A stretch of 64,000 bases of DNA, from positions 9,994,142 through 10,058,141 of the forward strand of contig NZ_JACHMH010000001.1 in the NCBI RefSeq assembly GCF_014204915.1, in the 5' to 3' direction. Below, in pieces: positions 33,666 to 43,643 of this stretch (within the stretch, counting starts at the first letter, position 1; each line of letters opens with the position of its first letter). This DNA comes from Crossiella cryophila (GTDB lineage Bacteria > Actinomycetota > Actinomycetes > Mycobacteriales > Pseudonocardiaceae). Made by a program: the position numbers and the translations under genes. The notes below the pieces were generated by a model. That model saw only the letters and a list, made by a program, of their open reading frames with translations. It was not told where the DNA came from and made no database searches.

Positions 33666-34934
33666 ATGACGGAGACCACCGCCCCGCGCCGAGTCGGCGC
33701 CAGCCTGGCGAGCGCTGCCCGCTCCGCGCTCTACCTGCTGTCCGGGTTCCCGCTGAGCACGTTCTGGTTCGTGCTGTTCGTGACCCTGCTCTCGGTCAGC
33801 GCGGGCACCGCGATCATCTGGGTGGGCGTGATCCTCTTCTTCGTCACGCTGTTCATCGCCCGCGGCGCGGCCGGCCTGGAACGCCTGTGGCTGGGCATCG
33901 TGATGGGCCAGGACGTCTCGCACCCCTACCGCCCGCTGTCGGCCGGTGGGCCGCTGGGCAAGCTCAAGGGGATGGTCACCGATCCGGCGACCTGGCGGGA
34001 TCTGGCCTTCCTGGTGGTGTTGTTCCCGGTGCGGTTGTTCGGCTTCGTGTTCGGGTTGCTGCTGGTGACGCTGCCGCTGTCCTTCCTCGGCGCGCCGTTC
34101 TGGTACTGGACGGTGCCCGGCGGCATCCAGGTCAACCTGGGCCTGGACTGGTCCATCGACACCCTGGGCGAGGCGCTGATCGCGGTGCCGATCGGGCTGG
34201 CCCTCGCGGTGCCCTGCGTGGCCGGGCTGCGTGGACTCGGCTGGGTGTACGCCCAGCTCGCGGCCGGTCTGCTGCGGCCGAGTTCGGTGCGGGCACTGGC
34301 CACCGAGGCGACCGAGCTGCGGGCCAGCCGGGCCCGTGGGGTGGACGCGGCCGAGGCCGAGCGCAGGCGGATCGAGCGGGACCTGCACGACGGGGCGCAG
34401 CAGCGGCTGGTCTCGGTGGCGATGGAACTCGGCCGGGCCAAGGCCAAGCTGGACTCCGATCCGGAGGCGGCCAGGGTGCTCATCGACGGCGCGCACAGCG
34501 AGGCCAAGCAGGCCATCGCGGAACTGCGTGACCTGGCCCGCGGCATCTACCCGGCGGTGCTCGGCGACCGCGGCCTGGACGCGGCGCTGTCCGCGCTGGC
34601 CGGCCGCTGCCCGGTGCCGGTGCACGTCTCGGTGGAGCTGCCGCAGCGGCCGCCCACCGTGGTGGAGAGCACCGCGTACTACATCGTGGCCGAGGCGCTG
34701 ACCAACGTGGCCAAGCACGCCAGGGCGGCCACGGTCGCGGTGACCGTGCAGCGGCACGGCGACCGGGTGCTGGTGGAGATCTACGACGACGGGCGCGGCG
34801 GGGCCACCGCGGCGCCGGGTGGTGGGCTGGCCGGGCTGGCCGACCGGGCTGCCACCATCGACGGTGTGCTGACCGTGGACAGTCCCGAGGGCGGGCCGAC
34901 GAAGATCAGGGCGGAGTTGCCGTGCACGTGGTGA
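33666..34934 (+). CDS. NarL-type sensor histidine kinase with a membrane sensor domain
   Basis: A 422-residue kinase. Four hydrophobic helices in the first 200 residues (for example 33-68 and 120-150) form the putative-sensor domain common in actinobacteria. The HisKA_3 dimerisation motif is AERRRIERDLHDGAQQRLVSVAMELG (histidine near 249). The ATPase shows AEALTNVAKHARA and GDRVLVEIYDDGRGG, then GGLAGLADRA. The ATG at 33666 was chosen from the start of the sensor domain; the ribosome site is weak. The response-regulator start overlaps its stop, so the two are coupled. Confidence 0.9.
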   Translation: MTETTAPRRVGASLASAARSALYLLSGFPLSTFWFVLFVTLLSVSAGTAIIWVGVILFFVTLFIARGAAGLERLWLGIVMGQDVSHPYRPLSAGGPLGKLKGMVTDPATWRDLAFLVVLFPVRLFGFVFGLLLVTLPLSFLGAPFWYWTVPGGIQVNLGLDWSIDTLGEALIAVPIGLALAVPCVAGLRGLGWVYAQLAAGLLRPSSVRALATEATELRASRARGVDAAEAERRRIERDLHDGAQQRLVSVAMELGRAKAKLDSDPEAARVLIDGAHSEAKQAIAELRDLARGIYPAVLGDRGLDAALSALAGRCPVPVHVSVELPQRPPTVVESTAYYIVAEALTNVAKHARAATVAVTVQRHGDRVLVEIYDDGRGGATAAPGGGLAGLADRAATIDGVLTVDSPEGGPTKIRAELPCTW

Positions 34935-35563
34935 TCGCGGAGGACTCGGTGCTGCTGCGGGCGGGCATCGAGCGACTGCTGGCCGATGAGGGCATCCGGA
35001 CGGTGGCCACCACCGCCGACGGAGCGAACCTGCTGGACCTGGTCACCGAGCACCAGCCGGACCTGGCCGTGGTGGACGTGCGGATGCCGCCGACCTTCAC
35101 CGACGAGGGCCTGCGGGCCGCGCTGGCGGTGCGCGAGCGCCACCCCGGGTTCCCGGTGCTGGTGCTCTCCCAGTACGTGGAGGAGCGCTACGCGGTGGAG
35201 CTGATCGGCGGCGGCGCGGCAGGCGTCGGTTACCTGCTCAAGGAGCGGGTGGCCGATGTGGCCGAGTTCGTGGACGCGGTCCGCCGGGTGGCCGGTGGCG
35301 GCACCAGCATCGACCCCGAGGTCATCGCCCAGCTGCTCGGCCGCCGCCGGGATCCGCTGGAACAGCTCACCCCGCGCGAGCGGGAGGTGCTGACGCTGAT
35401 GGCCGAGGGCAACTCCAACCTGGCCATCGCCAAGTCCCTGCAGGTCTCCGACGGCGCCGTGGAGAAGCACATCGGCAACATCTTCGGCAAGCTCGCGCTG
35501 GAGCCCACCCCGGACGAACACCGCAGGGTGCGGGCCGTGCTCACCTACCTAGGCCACCACTGA
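34922..35563 (+). CDS. NarL/LuxR-family response regulator
   Basis: A 213-residue regulator. The receiver has IAEDSVLLRAG, phosphorylation site VVDVRMPPT, threonine/serine switch VLVLSQYVE and lysine LLKERV. The C-terminal HTH is QLTPREREVLTLMAEGNSNLAIAKSLQVSDGAVEKHIGNIFGKL. The GTG start overlaps the kinase stop by 13 bases. The last 15 bases overlap the convergent TetR gene. It is the partner of the preceding kinase; the stimulus is unknown. Confidence 0.92.
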   Translation: MHVVIAEDSVLLRAGIERLLADEGIRTVATTADGANLLDLVTEHQPDLAVVDVRMPPTFTDEGLRAALAVRERHPGFPVLVLSQYVEERYAVELIGGGAAGVGYLLKERVADVAEFVDAVRRVAGGGTSIDPEVIAQLLGRRRDPLEQLTPREREVLTLMAEGNSNLAIAKSLQVSDGAVEKHIGNIFGKLALEPTPDEHRRVRAVLTYLGHH

Positions 35564-36160
35564 CCAGCTGCGCAGCGCGGCCAGCGCCCCGTCCAGCGCG
35601 GCTGCCAGCGGGGCGTGCGAGCGCATGCTCTGGCTGAGCAGCTTCCCGCCCTGCAGGGCCGCGAGCAGCACCAGCGACAGCGTCTCCGGGTCGGCCTCCG
35701 GCCGCAGCAGCCCGTTGTCCCGCATCCGGACCAGCCCGGCCAGCAGGTAGCCCCGCCACCGCTCCATATGCCCGTGCAGCTCGGCCGCGAGCTTCTCGTC
35801 ATTGCCGGCGACCTCGGCGGCCACCGCGCCGATCGGGCAGCCGAAGTGCGGCTGCTCGGCGTAGTGCGCGAGCACCGCGTCCCGCCAGCCGTCCCAGTCC
35901 GCCCAGGTGTCCAGCCGGTCCAGCCAGGGCCGCTGGGCGTCGACGAACCGGCCGCTCTGGAAGCCCGCGATGGCGCCGACCAGCTCGGACTTGCCGCCGG
36001 GGAAGTAGTGGAAGAGCTGGCTCTTGCTGGTGCCGGTGCGCTCCCGGATGTCGTCCAGGCTGGTGCCGCCGACACCGTGCGCGAGCAGCAGGTCCGCGGC
36101 CGCCTCGACGATCCGGGACCGCGTGGCCGCCCCGCGCGCGGTGAGGTTCGCCGAGGTCAT
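35549..36160 (-). CDS. TetR-family regulator of the adjacent SDR
   Basis: A 203-residue repressor. The HTH lies in ATRSRIVEAAADLLLAHGVGGTSLDDIRERTGTSKSQLFHYFPGGKSELVGAI. The effector domain has FGCPIGAVAAEVAGNDEKLAAELHGHMERWRGYL, the layout of TetR_C proteins linked to SDR or alkane genes. The ATG at 36160 is preferred over an upstream frame that reads through the operator. Two perfect palindromes in the 90-bp gap to the divergent SDR gene are its probable binding sites. Confidence 0.9.
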   Translation of the reverse strand: MTSANLTARGAATRSRIVEAAADLLLAHGVGGTSLDDIRERTGTSKSQLFHYFPGGKSELVGAIAGFQSGRFVDAQRPWLDRLDTWADWDGWRDAVLAHYAEQPHFGCPIGAVAAEVAGNDEKLAAELHGHMERWRGYLLAGLVRMRDNGLLRPEADPETLSLVLLAALQGGKLLSQSMRSHAPLAAALDGALAALRSWSVVA

Positions 36161-36180
36161 GGGCCCTACCCTATGCGCTC

Positions 36181-36228
36181 TGGACCGCGCGGTCCACTTC
36201 TGTGCTAGCTTCTGGACCGTACGGTCCA
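36181..36228. promoter_or_regulatory. Two perfect 16-bp TetR operators
   Basis: TGGACCGCGCGGTCCA (36181-36196) and TGGACCGTACGGTCCA (36213-36228) are both perfect palindromes differing only in the two central bases. Their centres are 32 bp apart, three helical turns, allowing two dimers on the same face between the divergent tetR and SDR starts. Confidence 0.85.
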
Positions 36229-36250
36229 CTCTGCTCGGAAGGATCACGTC

Positions 36251-37009
36251 ATGGGCACCCGCCTGGCACACCAGACCGCGTTGATCACCGGTTCCACCAG
36301 CAACCTCGGCCGCGCCATCGCGCTGGCCTACGCCGCCGAGGGCGCGCACGTGCTCGTCACCGGCCGCGACCCCGGACGCGGCGCGGCCGTGGTCGCCGAG
36401 ATCCAGGCCGAGGGCGGCCGGGCCGATTTCCTGGCCGCCGACCTCAGCGGCTCACCGGCAGCGGCCAGCGAGTTCGCCACCCGGGCCACCGAGATGCTCG
36501 GCGGCCGGATCGACATCCTGGTCAACAACTCCGGCGCAATCGGCGGCCGCACCACCACCGACACCGACGAGGCCGCCTTCGACCAGGTCTTCGGGGTCAA
36601 CGTGAAGGCGCCGTTCTTCCTCACCGCCGCCATCGCACCCGCCATGGCCGCCCAGGGCGGCGGTGTGATCATCAACCTGGGTTCCTGGGTCGCTCGCCTC
36701 GGCATCCCGATCGGCGCGGCCTACGCGGCCTCCAAGGGCGCGCTGGAGACCCTCACCAGGGCCTGGTCCGCGGAGTTCGGCCCGGCCGGGGTGCGGGTGA
36801 ACGCGATCTCGCCCGGCGTGGTGCACGCCGACACCGAGGGCCACCCGGCCGCGGCGATGATGAAGGGCACGCCCTACGGCGCGATCGGCAAACCCGAGGC
36901 GATCGCCCAGGCCGCGGTCTACCTTGCCAGCGCGGACTCGGCCTTCGCGCACGGCACCGTGCTGGACGTGGACGGCGGCCGGATCGGCGTGGCGGTGATG
37001 GCGAGCTGA
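36251..37009 (+). CDS. Short-chain dehydrogenase/reductase
   Basis: A 252-residue classical SDR. The cofactor motif is TGSTSNLG (residues 13-20), followed by TGRDPGRG, where the arginine suggests NADP. The structural motif is NNSG, and the catalytic Y-x3-K is in AAYAASKGAL with serine in NLGSWVA. VNAISPGVVHADTEG and VYLASADSAFAHGTVLDVDGG close the fold. The start follows CTCGGAAGG. It is controlled by the divergent TetR through the double palindrome. The substrate is unknown; the ligand of the TetR may be the substrate. Confidence 0.92.
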   Translation: MGTRLAHQTALITGSTSNLGRAIALAYAAEGAHVLVTGRDPGRGAAVVAEIQAEGGRADFLAADLSGSPAAASEFATRATEMLGGRIDILVNNSGAIGGRTTTDTDEAAFDQVFGVNVKAPFFLTAAIAPAMAAQGGGVIINLGSWVARLGIPIGAAYAASKGALETLTRAWSAEFGPAGVRVNAISPGVVHADTEGHPAAAMMKGTPYGAIGKPEAIAQAAVYLASADSAFAHGTVLDVDGGRIGVAVMAS

Positions 37010-37024
37010 CCCAGCGCGGGCCGG

Positions 37025-37915
37025 TCAGCGGCCGAGCAGCTTGGCCGGGGTGTCGTGCAGGACCGCCCGCAGGAAGTCCGGCCCCAGGTCCTCGGCCCAG
37101 CCCGCGATGGCCCGCAACTGCTCGCTGTACTCGTACGGAATATTCGGGAAGTCGGTCCCGAGCGCGATCCGGTCGCCGAACTCGGCCAGTCGCGCGGTCC
37201 AGTCCACCGGCAGCGGCGCGCCGCGCTCGGTGAAGGGCACCCCGACCATGGTGGTGTCCAGGTGCACCCTCGGGTAGCGGGCCACCAGGTCCAGCGCGCC
37301 CGCGTAGTCCGGCAGGCCGGCGTGCGCGAGCACCGCGGTCAGCCGGGGGTGCCTGCGCAGCACCGGCTCGAAGACCTCCAGCCCGGTGAACCGGCCGGGC
37401 AGCGGCCCGTGTCCACAGTGGATCACCACCGGCACGCCGGATTCGGCGATCAGGCCCCACACCTTGTCCAGCAACGGATCCGCCGGGTCGTAATCACCCA
37501 CCTGAACGTGCGCCTTGAGACAGCGCACGCCCTCGGACAGCGCGCGGGCCAGGTAGTCAGCCGCGCCAGGCTCGGGGTAGAAGGTGCCGGTGCGCACCGC
37601 CTCGGGCACCTGTCCGGCGAACCCGGCCGACCACTCGTTGAGCCAGTCGGCCATGCCCGGCTTGTGCGGGTAGACCAGCGGCGCGAACCCGATCACGCCG
37701 AACCCGCGCAGCAACTCCACCCGCGCCTGCTCGTCCACCCGGTAGGTCACCGGCCACGGCGTGCCGTAGTGCTGGGCGGCCGCGTCGAAGTAGGCCCACA
37801 CCTTGGCCAGCACCCGCTCCGGCATGAAGTGCACATGCAGGTCGACCAGGCCAGGCAGCCCGAGCCCGCGTACCCAATCGCGGATCTGCCCGTCGCTGCC
37901 CGGCCCGGTCACCAC
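37025..37915 (-). CDS. Amidohydrolase-2 family metal-dependent hydrolase
   Basis: A 296-residue TIM-barrel enzyme. Metal ligands are visible as D-L-H-V-H-F near residue 25, histidine in [16 protein letters not shown], histidine in [11 protein letters not shown] and aspartate in [10 protein letters not shown]. The family includes decarboxylases and lactonases of the ACMSD type. The GTG start lies within the last codons of smpB (AAGTGGTGA), so it is coupled to the smpB transcript. The function is not linked to trans-translation as far as I can tell; it is probably a rider gene. Confidence 0.85.
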   Translation of the reverse strand: MVTGPGSDGQIRDWVRGLGLPGLVDLHVHFMPERVLAKVWAYFDAAAQHYGTPWPVTYRVDEQARVELLRGFGVIGFAPLVYPHKPGMADWLNEWSAGFAGQVPEAVRTGTFYPEPGAADYLARALSEGVRCLKAHVQVGDYDPADPLLDKVWGLIAESGVPVVIHCGHGPLPGRFTGLEVFEPVLRRHPRLTAVLAHAGLPDYAGALDLVARYPRVHLDTTMVGVPFTERGAPLPVDWTARLAEFGDRIALGTDFPNIPYEYSEQLRAIAGWAEDLGPDFLRAVLHDTPAKLLGR

Positions 37916-38385
37916 TTGCCCTTGCGGATCCGGCCCGCGACCTTGGCCACCTCGCGCTGGGCGTCCCGCTTGGCCAGGTCGTGCCGCTTGTCGTAGGCCT
38001 TCTTGCCGCGGGCCAGGGCCAGTTCGATCTTGACCTTGCCGTCGTTGAAGTACATCGACAGCGGCACCAGGCTCAGCCCGCTCTCCTTGAGCTTGCCGAT
38101 CAGGCGCTCGATCTCCCTGCGGTTGAGCAGCAGCTTGCGGTTGCGCCGAGGGGTGTGGTTGGTCCAGGTGCCCTGGAAGTACTCCGGGATGTGCAGGTTC
38201 CGGAGCCACACCTCGCCGTCGTCCACGGTGGCGAAGGCGTCGACCAGCGAGGCGCGGCCGAGACGGAGGCTTTTGACCTCCGTGCCGACCAGCACCACGC
38301 CGGCCTCGTAGGTGTCGACGATCGCGTAGTCGTGCCGAGCCTTGCGGTTCGACGCGATCACCTTGCGACCAACTTCTTTGGGCAT
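37909..38385 (-). CDS. smpB: SsrA-binding protein SmpB
   Basis: A 158-residue protein of normal length. The N-terminal barrel reads [43 protein letters not shown], and [33 protein letters not shown] is the tmRNA-contacting part. The C-terminal tail [19 protein letters not shown] mimics a codon-anticodon helix in the decoding centre. It carries tmRNA to stalled ribosomes. It lies 32 bp after ftsX on the same strand. Confidence 0.97.
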   Translation of the reverse strand: MPKEVGRKVIASNRKARHDYAIVDTYEAGVVLVGTEVKSLRLGRASLVDAFATVDDGEVWLRNLHIPEYFQGTWTNHTPRRNRKLLLNRREIERLIGKLKESGLSLVPLSMYFNDGKVKIELALARGKKAYDKRHDLAKRDAQREVAKVAGRIRKGKW

Positions 38386-38417
38386 GAAGACGACCTTACG
38401 TGCGGAGAGAACCCATT

Positions 38418-39320
38418 TTACTGCCGCACGTACAGCCGCAGCGTCACGTAGCCGGTGACCGCCGAGATCACCACGCCGACCAGGAACAGCCAGGGCGAGA
38501 CGTAGAGCACGTCACCCATGCCGATCGGCGGGAGCACCGCGTTCTTCACCGGCTCGGCCATCATCGGGTCCACCACGGTGGTCTTGAGGATGGCCAGCCC
38601 GGTCACGGCCAGGATCGAGCCGATCACACCGGCCACCACGGCCTCGATGAGGAAGGGCAGCTGGGTGTACCACCGGGTCGCGCCGACCAGCCGCATGATG
38701 CCGACCTCGGTGCGTCTGGTGAACGCCGACACCTGGATGGTGTTGGAGATCAGCAACAGCGCGGCCAGCGCCTGCAACAGCGCGATGAAGAACACGCCGT
38801 TGCGCAGGCCGTCGAAGAAGGCGAACAGCTGGTCGATCAGCGCCCGCTGGTCGTTGATCTTGGCTACGCCTGGCTTGTCCTTGTACTCCTTGGCCAGCGC
38901 GTCGAACCGGGTCGGGTCCTTGAGCTTGACCCGGAACGAGGCGGGCAGCGACTCCGGGCGGACGATCTCCACCAGGTCGCGGTTGGTCGCGTAGATCTCC
39001 TTGAACCGCGCGAAGGCCTTGTCCCGGCTCTCGTAGGTGACGGTGTCCACGAGCGGGCTCTCGGACAGGCTCTTCCGCAGCGCGGAACAGATGTCCTGGG
39101 CGCATTCCTTGTCGTTGGCGCTGAGATCGCCGGACAGGGTCACACCGACCTGGAGCTTGTCGTAGTACTGGTTCTGCACCTTGTCGATGAGCCGCACGAT
39201 CAACAGGCCACCACCGAGCAGGCCGAGGGAGATCGCCGTCGTCAGGATCATCGCGATCGTCATCGTGATGTTCCGGCGCAGACCGGTGATGACTTCGCTG
39301 AACACAAAACTGGCGCGCAT
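38418..39320 (-). CDS. ftsX: Cell-division ABC permease FtsX
   Basis: A 300-residue membrane protein. Helix 1 is at residues 21-43, and an extracytoplasmic domain of about 130 residues contains two cysteines in [15 protein letters not shown]. Three further helices lie near 175-195, 222-246 and 270-292. With FtsE it forms the complex that activates peptidoglycan hydrolases such as RipC during division in actinobacteria. It follows ftsE by 48 bp. Confidence 0.96.
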   Translation of the reverse strand: MRASFVFSEVITGLRRNITMTIAMILTTAISLGLLGGGLLIVRLIDKVQNQYYDKLQVGVTLSGDLSANDKECAQDICSALRKSLSESPLVDTVTYESRDKAFARFKEIYATNRDLVEIVRPESLPASFRVKLKDPTRFDALAKEYKDKPGVAKINDQRALIDQLFAFFDGLRNGVFFIALLQALAALLLISNTIQVSAFTRRTEVGIMRLVGATRWYTQLPFLIEAVVAGVIGSILAVTGLAILKTTVVDPMMAEPVKNAVLPPIGMGDVLYVSPWLFLVGVVISAVTGYVTLRLYVRQ

Positions 39321-39368
39321 CGGGCTTCGGCGTTCCTTGGGTAGTCGGGAAGGAGACGGGGATCGGGC

Positions 39369-40058
39369 CTAGCGGCCGACGCCGTACACCCCTCGGGCGT
39401 CGTCACGGATGACCTTGCCGAGGTGCAGCTCCACCACCCGGCGGCGCATGGCGTCGACGATCGAGTGGTCGTGCGTCGCCATCAGCACGGTGGTGCCGGT
39501 GCGGTTGATCCGCTCCAGGAGCAACATGATGTCCTGGCTGGTGTCGGGGTCCAGGTTGCCCGTTGGTTCGTCGGCCAGCAGCAGCAGCGGCCGGTTCACG
39601 AACGCTCGCGCGATCGCCACCCGCTGCTGCTCACCACCGGACAACTCGTTGGGCAGCCGGTCCGCCTTGCCGTCAAGGCCGACCAGTTCCAGCACCTCGG
39701 GCACCACCTTGCGGATGGTGTGCCGGGGCTTGCCGATCACCTCCAGCGCGAACGCCACGTTCTCCGCGACGGTCTTGTTGACCAGCAACCGGAAGTCCTG
39801 GAAGACGCAGCCGATGCGCTGGCGAAGCCGGGGCACGCGGCGCCGTGACAGCTTGCCGACGTTGTAGTCGGCCACGTGCACGGTGCCCTTGCTCGGCGTC
39901 TCCTCCCGCAGCAGCAAACGCAGGAACGTCGACTTGCCGGAGCCCGACGGACCGATGAGGAAGACGAACTCGCCCTTGTCCACATGCACCGACACATCGT
40001 CGAGCGCGGGACGGGTCGAGGTCTTGTAGGACTTGGACACGTGTTCGAGCCGAATCAC
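39369..40058 (-). CDS. ftsE: Cell-division ATPase FtsE
   Basis: A 229-residue ABC ATPase of standard length. Walker [10 protein letters not shown] is at residues 36-44, signature [14 protein letters not shown] near 139 and Walker [14 protein letters not shown] near 158, followed by [30 protein letters not shown] is the usual FtsE Q-loop context. It energises FtsX. The gene sits between prfB and ftsX. Confidence 0.96.
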   Translation of the reverse strand: MIRLEHVSKSYKTSTRPALDDVSVHVDKGEFVFLIGPSGSGKSTFLRLLLREETPSKGTVHVADYNVGKLSRRRVPRLRQRIGCVFQDFRLLVNKTVAENVAFALEVIGKPRHTIRKVVPEVLELVGLDGKADRLPNELSGGEQQRVAIARAFVNRPLLLLADEPTGNLDPDTSQDIMLLLERINRTGTTVLMATHDHSIVDAMRRRVVELHLGKVIRDDARGVYGVGR

Positions 40059-40172
40059 GACGCCGGAGTCTACTCATGCGACGTGTGAGTGCTGTGCGAC
40101 GCAAGCCCGCAAGTGGGTATTCGGTCGGTTACATGGGGTGAACGGTAAGTCCGTTCGGTCCCGTTTGTGCCT

Positions 40173-41273
40173 CTATTCGCTGGTCCGGCGCCAGCGGATG
40201 CCCGCTTCCAGGAAGCCGTCGATGTCCCCGTCGAGCACCGCTGAGGGGTTGCCCACCTCGTGCTCGGTGCGCAGGTCCTTGACCATCTGGTACGGGTGCA
40301 GCACGTAGGAGCGCATCTGGTTGCCCCAGGAACCGCCGCCGTCGGCCTTGAGCGCGTCCATCTTGGCCTTCTCCTCCTGGCGGCGCCGCTCGAGCAGCTT
40401 GGCCTGGAGCACGCCCATGGCGGTGGCCTTGTTCTGCAGCTGGCTGCGCTCGTTCTGGCAGGAGACCACGATGCCGGTCGGGATGTGCGTGATGCGCACC
40501 GCCGAGTCGGTGGTGTTCACGCCCTGGCCGCCGGGGCCGGAGGAGCGGTAGACGTCGATGCGCAGGTCCTTCTCGTCGATCTCGACGTGGTCGGACTGCT
40601 CGACCACCGGCACCACCTCGACCGCGGCGAAGGAGGTCTGGCGGCGGCCCTGGTTGTCGAATGGCGAGATGCGCACCAGCCGGTGGGTGCCCTGCTCGAC
40701 CGAGAGGGTGCCGTAGGCGAAGGGCGACTTGACCCGGAAAGTGGCCGACTTGATGCCGGCCTCTTCAGCGTGTGAGACATCGAACACGTCGGTGGGGTAA
40801 CCGTGCCGCTCGGCCCAGCGCAGGTACATCCGCATGAGCATCTCGGCGAAGTCGGCGGCGTCCACGCCACCGGCCTCGGCGCGCACGGAGACCAGCGCCT
40901 CCCGGGAGTCGTACTCACCGGAGAGCAGCGTGCGGACCTCCAGCGAGGCGATCGAATCCCGCAGGAGGGCGAGTTCCTTGTTCGCGTCGGCGACCGAGGA
41001 CTCGTCCTCCTCCTCCTCGGCCAGCTCGTAGAGCACGCCGAGGTCGTCCAGGCGCGAGCGCAGGTCGGTCACCCGGCGCAGCTCCCCCTTCTTGTGGGAG
41101 AGCCGGCTGGTGACCTGCTGGGCCCGCTCCTGGTCGTTCCACAGGTCCGGCTGAGCGACCTGCTCATCGAGATCGGCAACCTCGGCACGCAACTTGTCGA
41201 GGCCCATCACCGCCTCAACACTGGCCAGCGTGGCGGAGAGGTCCTTGAGGTCGGCTGCGACGTCGGGGTTCAC
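40173..41273 (-). CDS. prfB: Peptide chain release factor 2
   Basis: A 366-residue factor. The UGA-recognition tripeptide S-P-F is in [11 protein letters not shown] (near residue 207), and the catalytic GGQ is in [20 protein letters not shown] (near 252). The frame is continuous from ATG, so the programmed +1 frameshift known in E. coli prfB is absent. It heads the prfB-ftsE-ftsX-smpB block that is conserved in actinobacteria, with 114 bp to ftsE. Confidence 0.97.
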   Translation of the reverse strand: MNPDVAADLKDLSATLASVEAVMGLDKLRAEVADLDEQVAQPDLWNDQERAQQVTSRLSHKKGELRRVTDLRSRLDDLGVLYELAEEEEDESSVADANKELALLRDSIASLEVRTLLSGEYDSREALVSVRAEAGGVDAADFAEMLMRMYLRWAERHGYPTDVFDVSHAEEAGIKSATFRVKSPFAYGTLSVEQGTHRLVRISPFDNQGRRQTSFAAVEVVPVVEQSDHVEIDEKDLRIDVYRSSGPGGQGVNTTDSAVRITHIPTGIVVSCQNERSQLQNKATAMGVLQAKLLERRRQEEKAKMDALKADGGGSWGNQMRSYVLHPYQMVKDLRTEHEVGNPSAVLDGDIDGFLEAGIRWRRTSE

Positions 41274-41302
41274 AGCCCTAGAGCGTACTGGGAAGCCGCC
41301 GC

Positions 41303-41803
41303 TCAGGTGACGGGGATGGCGTCGAGCAGCTTGATGACTGCCCGGGTGTGCGCCACGGCGAAGTCCGCGGCGGCCTTGGCGTAGGGGTCCTGGGCGGCCT
41401 TGGCCGAGTTGCGGGCCTCGTCCAGCTGGCCGTTGTAGGCCTGCTTGGCGGAGTCGACCAGCGTCTGGCGCTGCTTGGCCGGCAACGAGCCGGCGTGCAT
41501 CAGCCGCAGGATCAGCGGGCTGCGCAGGTGGTCGGGTCCCGGCTCGGTGGCAAGCCAGGCCTTGAAGGCCTTCTTGCCCGCGGCCGTGATGAGGTACTGC
41601 TGGCTGGAGCGCGGCCCCTGCTTGCCGAGCTTCAGCAGGCCGCCGTCGGCCAGCGCGGGGAGTTCCCGGTAGACCTGGCTGCGCGTGACGCTGAAGAACG
41701 CACCGAAGCGTTCCGTTGCGGCAGCAACGAGCTGGCCGCCGGTCTTGGGACCGTCGTGCAGCAGGCCGAGGAGAGCCGCGGCAGTCGCGTTCAGTTCTGA
41801 CAC
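41303..41803 (-). CDS. PadR-family regulator
   Basis: A 166-residue winged-helix protein when started at the GTG of [13 protein letters not shown]. The wHTH reads [71 protein letters not shown], and a C-terminal helical dimerisation part follows ([27 protein letters not shown]). An in-frame ATG at 41842 would add 13 residues. The only good ribosome site instead serves a nine-codon frame that overlaps the GTG. The target is not obvious; the next gene upstream is the ThDP enzyme on the same strand. Confidence 0.85.
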   Translation of the reverse strand: MSELNATAAALLGLLHDGPKTGGQLVAAATERFGAFFSVTRSQVYRELPALADGGLLKLGKQGPRSSQQYLITAAGKKAFKAWLATEPGPDHLRSPLILRLMHAGSLPAKQRQTLVDSAKQAYNGQLDEARNSAKAAQDPYAKAAADFAVAHTRAVIKLLDAIPVT

Positions 41804-41820
41804 ATGTTCAACGGTGCCAC
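41791..41820 (-). CDS. Possible nine-codon leader peptide overlapping the PadR start
   Basis: A GTG at 41820, six bases after a perfect GGAGG (41827-41831), opens the frame MAPLNMCQN and stops at 41791, inside the first PadR codons. It would couple PadR translation to its own. If PadR truly starts at 41842, this is only a chance frame inside its N-terminus. Confidence 0.3.
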   Translation of the reverse strand: MAPLNMCQN

Positions 41821-41900
41821 GGCTTTCCTCCGCTGTCCACATTGGTCAGCCGTTCTGTCCATTGTGTATGGTCGCGCTCTGGGCCGAACGGGCCTGGTGA

Positions 41901-43502
41901 TCACCCGAATGGCCCTCTGCGGACTGAGACCGCCGGCCGCGGGGATCTCCGCTCGCGCACCAGATGTCCTGGGCTGGGCATGGGCCCGGTCGGCACCTCC
42001 ACCAGCGCGGGCTCACCCAGGTTGACCGCCTGGGCCACCGCGGCGCAGAGCGCGTCCGGATCGCTCGCGCGGAAGCCGCGCACGCCGAAAGCCTTGGCCA
42101 GGCCAAGGAAGTCCACGCCTGCCGGGTTCTCGTTGAACACCACCGCGACCACACCGATCCGATAACGCTTGGCGGTGGCCAGCTCCTGCGGGTTCCAGGC
42201 CGAGACCCCGTCGCCGAGCAACGCCACCACCGGCCGGTCCGGTTGCGCCAGCCTGGCGCCCAGCGCGGTGGCGAAGGCCCCGCCCAGCCCGCCGTCCTGC
42301 CCGGCGGCCAGGAAGGTTCGCGGTTCCAATACCGGGTAGGCCGAAGGGACCACACAGCCGATCGGGCCGACCTCGTCGACCAGCACGCCGTCGGCGGGGA
42401 TCGCCTTGCGCAGCGCGGAAACCCAGCCGAGCTGCGGACCGCAGGCGGTCAGCTCGCGCGCGGTCCACGCCCAGATCCGGTCCACTGTGGACACCGGCCA
42501 GCCCCGGCCGCGCACCTGGCCGACCGCCTCGGCCAGCGCGGCCAGGCCCAGCCGGGCGTCGGCGTGCACGGTCACATCGGGCTCGCGCGGCGGGCCGAAA
42601 TCGTGCTCGTCGGCGTTGAGCAGCACCAGCCTGGTGTGCGCGCCGATCCGGTTGGGCTCGCCGGTGGTCTCCAGGAACCGGGCGCCGACGGCCAGCACCA
42701 CATCGGCCGCTCGCAGCAACTGCCTGCCCGCCAGGTGGGGGAAGGCCAGCGGGTGATCGCCGGGGATCGCGCCGGGACCGCCGAGGCTGGTGACCACCGG
42801 CGCGCCCAGGGATTCGGCCAGCGCGAGCAGTTCGGCGTCCGCGTCGGCGGCCTGCACGCCCCAGCCCGCGTACAGCACGGGTCTGCGTGCGCCGCGCAGC
42901 AACTTCGCGGCGGCCTCGATCTCACCGGCGTCCGGGCGCACCGGGCAGCCGGTGTCCAGGCCGGGGTCGAGCAACCGGATGTCGGCCTCGGCGGCCAGCA
43001 CGTCCGGCGGCAGTTCCAGCGCCACCGGGCGCGGCCGGCCGGAGCGCAGCGCGCGGACCGCGGTGCGCACCATGGCAGGCACCTGCTCCGGCCGCCTGGC
43101 CAGCGCGCAGTGCGTGGTCAGCGCGGCCAGCACGCCGGACTGGTCGGGCAGTTCGTGCGGCAGCCCGAGTCCGGCGCCGAGCAGGTGCGAGGGCGTCTGA
43201 CCGGCCAGCAGCAGCACCGGGGTGGACCGGCTGTGCGCGCTGGCCAGTCCGGACAACGCGTCCAGCACACCGGCGCCCGGTCCGACCAGGCAGACCCCGA
43301 TCCGCCCCGACGCCCTGGCGTAGCCGTCGGCCATCCGGGCCGCGGCCTGTTCGTGCCTGGCGGCGTAGAAGCGCAGTGCGCCGCCGGTGCGCGCGATCGC
43401 CTCGGTGGCCGGGCCCACCAGGTCGTGCGGCACCCCGGCCAGATCGCGGACGCCCTCGGCGAGCAGCTGCGCGACCAGGGCCTGTCCGCCGGTCATGCGC
43501 AT
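41901..43502 (-). CDS. Thiamine-diphosphate enzyme (acetolactate-synthase/decarboxylase superfamily)
   Basis: A 533-residue three-domain enzyme. The catalytic glutamate lies in AARHEQAAARMADGYARASG (near residue 45). The central domain has GARRPVLYAGWGVQAADADAELLALAESLGAPVVTS. The ThDP/metal motif runs from GDGVSAWNPQEL to VVFNENPAG near 430-457. Length and motifs suit acetolactate-synthase-like, benzoylformate- or oxalyl-CoA-type decarboxylases. ATG at 43502 has a GGGGA site; ATG at 43496 is an alternative. It is divergent from an AraC regulator, its likely controller. Confidence 0.88.
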   Translation of the reverse strand: MRMTGGQALVAQLLAEGVRDLAGVPHDLVGPATEAIARTGGALRFYAARHEQAAARMADGYARASGRIGVCLVGPGAGVLDALSGLASAHSRSTPVLLLAGQTPSHLLGAGLGLPHELPDQSGVLAALTTHCALARRPEQVPAMVRTAVRALRSGRPRPVALELPPDVLAAEADIRLLDPGLDTGCPVRPDAGEIEAAAKLLRGARRPVLYAGWGVQAADADAELLALAESLGAPVVTSLGGPGAIPGDHPLAFPHLAGRQLLRAADVVLAVGARFLETTGEPNRIGAHTRLVLLNADEHDFGPPREPDVTVHADARLGLAALAEAVGQVRGRGWPVSTVDRIWAWTARELTACGPQLGWVSALRKAIPADGVLVDEVGPIGCVVPSAYPVLEPRTFLAAGQDGGLGGAFATALGARLAQPDRPVVALLGDGVSAWNPQELATAKRYRIGVVAVVFNENPAGVDFLGLAKAFGVRGFRASDPDALCAAVAQAVNLGEPALVEVPTGPMPSPGHLVRERRSPRPAVSVRRGPFG

Positions 43503-43643
43503 GAGCGGTCCCCGTCTCCTCGGTTCGCACCGGCAGTCTTGATCACCGAATGGAGCAACGATTGTCCGTCCGCGCACGCACACTGGTTGGCAACGCACGC
43601 ACTGACCCGGTTCACTGGTCGGAGAAGAGGAGGAGGCCCGCCC

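Noticed and set aside
40173..41273. A programmed frameshift in prfB
   Set aside because: The release-factor frame is continuous from the ATG to the stop, with no internal TGA.
41964..43643. A 560-codon extension of the AraC gene
   Set aside because: It is antisense to the ThDP enzyme; an AGGAGG-backed ATG at 43644 gives a normal AraC protein.
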